Assembly: GCF_017742215.1 (NCBI RefSeq)
Contig: NZ_JAGHKP010000001.1
Coordinates: forward strand, 558,001 to 622,000
Length of the DNA stretch: 64,000 bases
Origin: Chitinophaga chungangae
GTDB taxonomy: Bacteria > Bacteroidota > Bacteroidia > Chitinophagales > Chitinophagaceae
Direction of reading: 5' to 3'
Position 1 is the stretch's first letter. Each line of letters starts with the position of its first letter. Shown here piece by piece: positions 61,897-64,000 of the stretch. The notes under the pieces were generated by a model. It saw nothing but the letters and a program-made list of their open reading frames with translations. It was not told the DNA's origin and made no database searches. The position numbers were made by a program, and so were the translations under genes.

Positions 61897-63525
61897 ATGG
61901 AACTGAAAGATTATTTCGTCTTTGCCATTTACTTTGTGATCGTAGCAGGCTATGGCTACTATATCTACAACCGTAAAAAGAAAGCTGTCGCCGACACAAA
62001 AGACTTTTTTCTTGCAGAAGGGTCTCTTACCTGGTGGGCTATCGGCGCATCGCTGATCGCCTCCAATATTTCCGCCGAGCAGTTCATCGGCATGAGCGGC
62101 TCCGGCTTTAAAATGGGGCTTGCTATCAGTACTTACGAATGGATGGCGGCCGCTACACTGCTGGTGGTGGCGATCTTTTTCCTGCCTATTTACCTCAAAA
62201 ATAAGATCTATACCATGCCGCAGTTCCTGCAGCAACGGTACGATTCAAGGGTAAGCACGGTGATGGCGGTGTTCTGGCTGTTGCTGTACGTGTTCGTGAA
62301 CCTCACTTCCATCCTTTATCTCGGGGCGCTCGCGGTATCTACCATTTCCGGCTTCAGCTTTACGGCGTGCATGATCGGTTTGGCGGTGTTCGCGGTGATC
62401 ATTACGCTAGGCGGTATGAAAGTGATCGGTTTTACCGACGTGATCCAGGTGTTTTTCCTGATCCTCGGCGGCCTGGCTACTACATACCTGGCGCTAAACC
62501 TCGTATCGCAGAATCTCGGCAGCGGCGGGCAGGGTTATTCCATCGACGGGATGATGAACGGGCTGGGACTGCTGCGGCAGAAAGCGCCCGAGCATTTCCA
62601 TATGATCTTCGACAAAAGCAATCCCAATTACATGGAGCTTCCCGGGCTGGCCGTACTGATCGGCGGCATGTGGATCGTGAACCTGAATTACTGGGGCTGT
62701 AACCAATATATCACGCAGCGCGCGCTGGGCGCGGACCTGAAGACCGCGCGCAACGGCCTGCTGTTTGCCGGTTTCCTCAAGCTGCTCATGCCGATTATCG
62801 TAGTGCTGCCCGGTATTGCGACATACGTGTTGTGGAAGAACGGCATGTTCCAGCAAGAAATGCTCGGTTTCGTAGACGGCAAGGAAGTAGTGAAGCCGGA
62901 CAATGCGTATCCCATCCTGCTGAACCTGCTGCCCGCGGGCCTGAAAGGGCTTTCCTTCGCAGCGCTCACCGCCGCCATCGTGGCGTCCCTGGCTGGTAAA
63001 GCGAACAGCATCGCAACGATCTTCACGCTCGATATCTACAAGCACATCTTCAAGAAAAATGCTACCGAGCAGGACCAGGTGAAGGTAGGCCGCATCGTGA
63101 TCATCGTATCCTGCATCATCGCGGCCATTGTTGCGCCCGCGCTGAAGAGCCTCGACCAGGGTTTCCAGTTCATCCAGGAATACACCGGGTTTATTTCCCC
63201 GGGCGTGTTCGCGATCTTCATTCTCGGGTTCTTCTGGAAACGCACCACCGCCAATGCCGCATTGGCAGGCGCCGCGCTGGCGATCCCGCTGTCTGTCTGG
63301 TTAAAGTTCCAGTTCACCACGCTGCCCTTCATCAACAGGATGGGCTGGGTGTTCCTGATCATCGTTGCCGTTATGGCCGTGATCAGCCTGGCTGACCCGC
63401 GCAGCAAAGACAATCCGAAAGCGCTTAAAATTGATGCGTCCATGTTCAAACTCAACCCGGCATTCACTATCGGCGCCATCCTCATTTGCGGGATATTGGC
63501 GGCGTTGTACACCGTGTTCTGGTAA
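61897..63525 (+). CDS. sodium/solute symporter (SGLT-like sugar transporter)
   Basis: A 542-residue membrane protein with about 14 predicted segments. DFFLAEGSLTWWAIGASLIASNISAEQF is the start of the SSS domain (in two parts here), and LKGLSFAALTAAIVASLAGKANSIATIFTLDIYKHIF carries the sodium-binding region typical of SGLT and vSGLT proteins. The N-terminal SNISAEQFIGMSGSGFKMGL resembles the sugar-binding pattern of Vibrio SglT. It should carry a monosaccharide (galactose, glucose, xylose or fucose) with Na+. It lies between two fucosidases and a xylulokinase-like gene, so xylose or fucose is plausible. Confidence 0.93.
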   Translation: MELKDYFVFAIYFVIVAGYGYYIYNRKKKAVADTKDFFLAEGSLTWWAIGASLIASNISAEQFIGMSGSGFKMGLAISTYEWMAAATLLVVAIFFLPIYLKNKIYTMPQFLQQRYDSRVSTVMAVFWLLLYVFVNLTSILYLGALAVSTISGFSFTACMIGLAVFAVIITLGGMKVIGFTDVIQVFFLILGGLATTYLALNLVSQNLGSGGQGYSIDGMMNGLGLLRQKAPEHFHMIFDKSNPNYMELPGLAVLIGGMWIVNLNYWGCNQYITQRALGADLKTARNGLLFAGFLKLLMPIIVVLPGIATYVLWKNGMFQQEMLGFVDGKEVVKPDNAYPILLNLLPAGLKGLSFAALTAAIVASLAGKANSIATIFTLDIYKHIFKKNATEQDQVKVGRIVIIVSCIIAAIVAPALKSLDQGFQFIQEYTGFISPGVFAIFILGFFWKRTTANAALAGAALAIPLSVWLKFQFTTLPFINRMGWVFLIIVAVMAVISLADPRSKDNPKALKIDASMFKLNPAFTIGAILICGILAALYTVFW

Positions 63526-63571
63526 CAGGTAACATCGTTTTTTTACATTCCACGCATTACGCTACAGTATT

Positions 63572-64000
63572 ATGTTTTTAATCGGTTATGATATCGGCTC
63601 TTCGTCTATAAAGGCCGCCCTGCTGGATGCCGCAACAGGCTGTTGCCTGGCGGCTTCCACCGGGTCGGATGGCGAACTGGTCATGAATGTGCCCCGCTCC
63701 GGCTGGGCCGAGCAGGACCCTGAAATGTGGTGGCAGGAAGTGATCAAAGCCACCCGCGCCCTCCGCGGACAATATGCATTCGATCCCGCCGCCGTAAAAG
63801 GCATCGGCATCGCTTACCAGATGCACGGATTGGTGTGCATAGACGAAAACCAGCAGGCCCTGCGGCCTTCCATTATCTGGTGCGACAGCCGCGCCGTGGC
63901 CCTTGGAGACAAAGCCGCGCAGGACCTCGGCAGCGCCTACACCCTTCCGCATCTCCTCAATTCCCCCGGGAATTTCACCGCTTCCAAACTCAAATGGGTG
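63572..64000 (+). CDS. xylB: FGGY carbohydrate kinase, xylulokinase-like (3' partial)
   Basis: The first 143 codons of a gene running past the right edge. YDIGSSSIKAALLDA is the FGGY ATP-binding start. GWAEQDPEMWWQEV, GIAYQMHGLVCIDE and RPSIIWCDSRAVALGD match xylulokinase, which phosphorylates D-xylulose; the MHG and WCDSRA motifs form the sugar site. LNSPGNFTASKLKW follows. It starts 46 bases after the symporter gene. The gene name assumes the xylulose preference, which the rest of the protein would confirm; L-fuculokinase is the alternative given the fucosidases. Confidence 0.88.
   Translation, partial: MFLIGYDIGSSSIKAALLDAATGCCLAASTGSDGELVMNVPRSGWAEQDPEMWWQEVIKATRALRGQYAFDPAAVKGIGIAYQMHGLVCIDENQQALRPSIIWCDSRAVALGDKAAQDLGSAYTLPHLLNSPGNFTASKLKWV

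Noticed and set aside
1..64000. tRNA, rRNA, CRISPR arrays, insertion sequences or prophage genes.
   Set aside because: I looked for cloverleaf/TPsiC patterns, spaced repeats and transposase motifs and found none, though a tRNA search tool was not run.

Overview
The window looks like a chromosomal segment of a Bacteroidota bacterium of the Chitinophagaceae type (Chitinophaga-like). The evidence is three SusC/SusD outer-membrane transport pairs, Bacteroidota-style ECF sigma/FecR regulation, a secreted protein with a gliding/T9SS-type C-terminal domain, fucosidases and a hexosaminidase, and promoters of the TAnnTTTG type. I saw no rRNA, tRNA, CRISPR array, prophage or insertion sequence.

Layout. 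1-2.5 kb: end of a biosynthetic cluster (C45-type acyltransferase, AcpS, PaaK-like ligase), possibly of the flexirubin/aryl-polyene kind. 2.5-7.1 kb: DUF6702 protein, HupE/UreJ membrane protein, M1 metallopeptidase, a ribbon-helix-helix protein and an SPFH protein. 7.3-14.1 kb: ECF sigma factor, FecR anti-sigma, SusC with a signalling STN domain, and SusD, a complete trans-envelope regulated uptake module. 14.2-27.5 kb: AraC and LacI regulators and two divergent SusC/SusD pairs. The first SusC carries a one-base frameshift. Three CTAAAACGTTTTA-type palindromes lie between the divergent SusC genes, and a related site lies just before lacI, so the LacI protein probably controls this locus and itself.

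27.7-39.9 kb is mostly housekeeping: mutS, a SpoU-type RNA methyltransferase, a UbiA/MqnP-type prenyltransferase, ruvX, def, an ECF sigma/anti-sigma pair, an RluA-type pseudouridine synthase and lipB, with several secreted proteins. Several genes here have a TAnnTTTG promoter box 4-5 bases before the ATG, which suggests leaderless transcripts. 40-46.8 kb: an ACC-deaminase-like enzyme, a GH20 hexosaminidase and a GH29 fucosidase, then a sugar nucleotidyltransferase plus an APH-type sugar kinase, probably for glycan degradation and amino-sugar salvage.

46.9-54.8 kb: the branched-chain amino-acid locus ilvE-ilvD-ilvB-ilvN-ilvC-ilvA. It is preceded by a 38-codon leader peptide with a run of Ile/Val/Leu codons, followed by an intrinsic terminator. 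The arrangement matches classical ribosome-mediated transcription attenuation. Further hairpins with U-runs lie between ilvE and ilvD and between ilvC and ilvA; the second has its own small reading frame. This multi-attenuator ilv locus is the most interesting system in the window.

54.9-64 kb: a lipoprotein, a HigB/HigA toxin-antitoxin pair, an FAD oxidoreductase, and a sugar locus of GH95 and GH29 fucosidases, a sodium/sugar symporter and the start of a xylulokinase gene, suggesting use of fucosylated and perhaps xylose-containing glycans such as xyloglucan.
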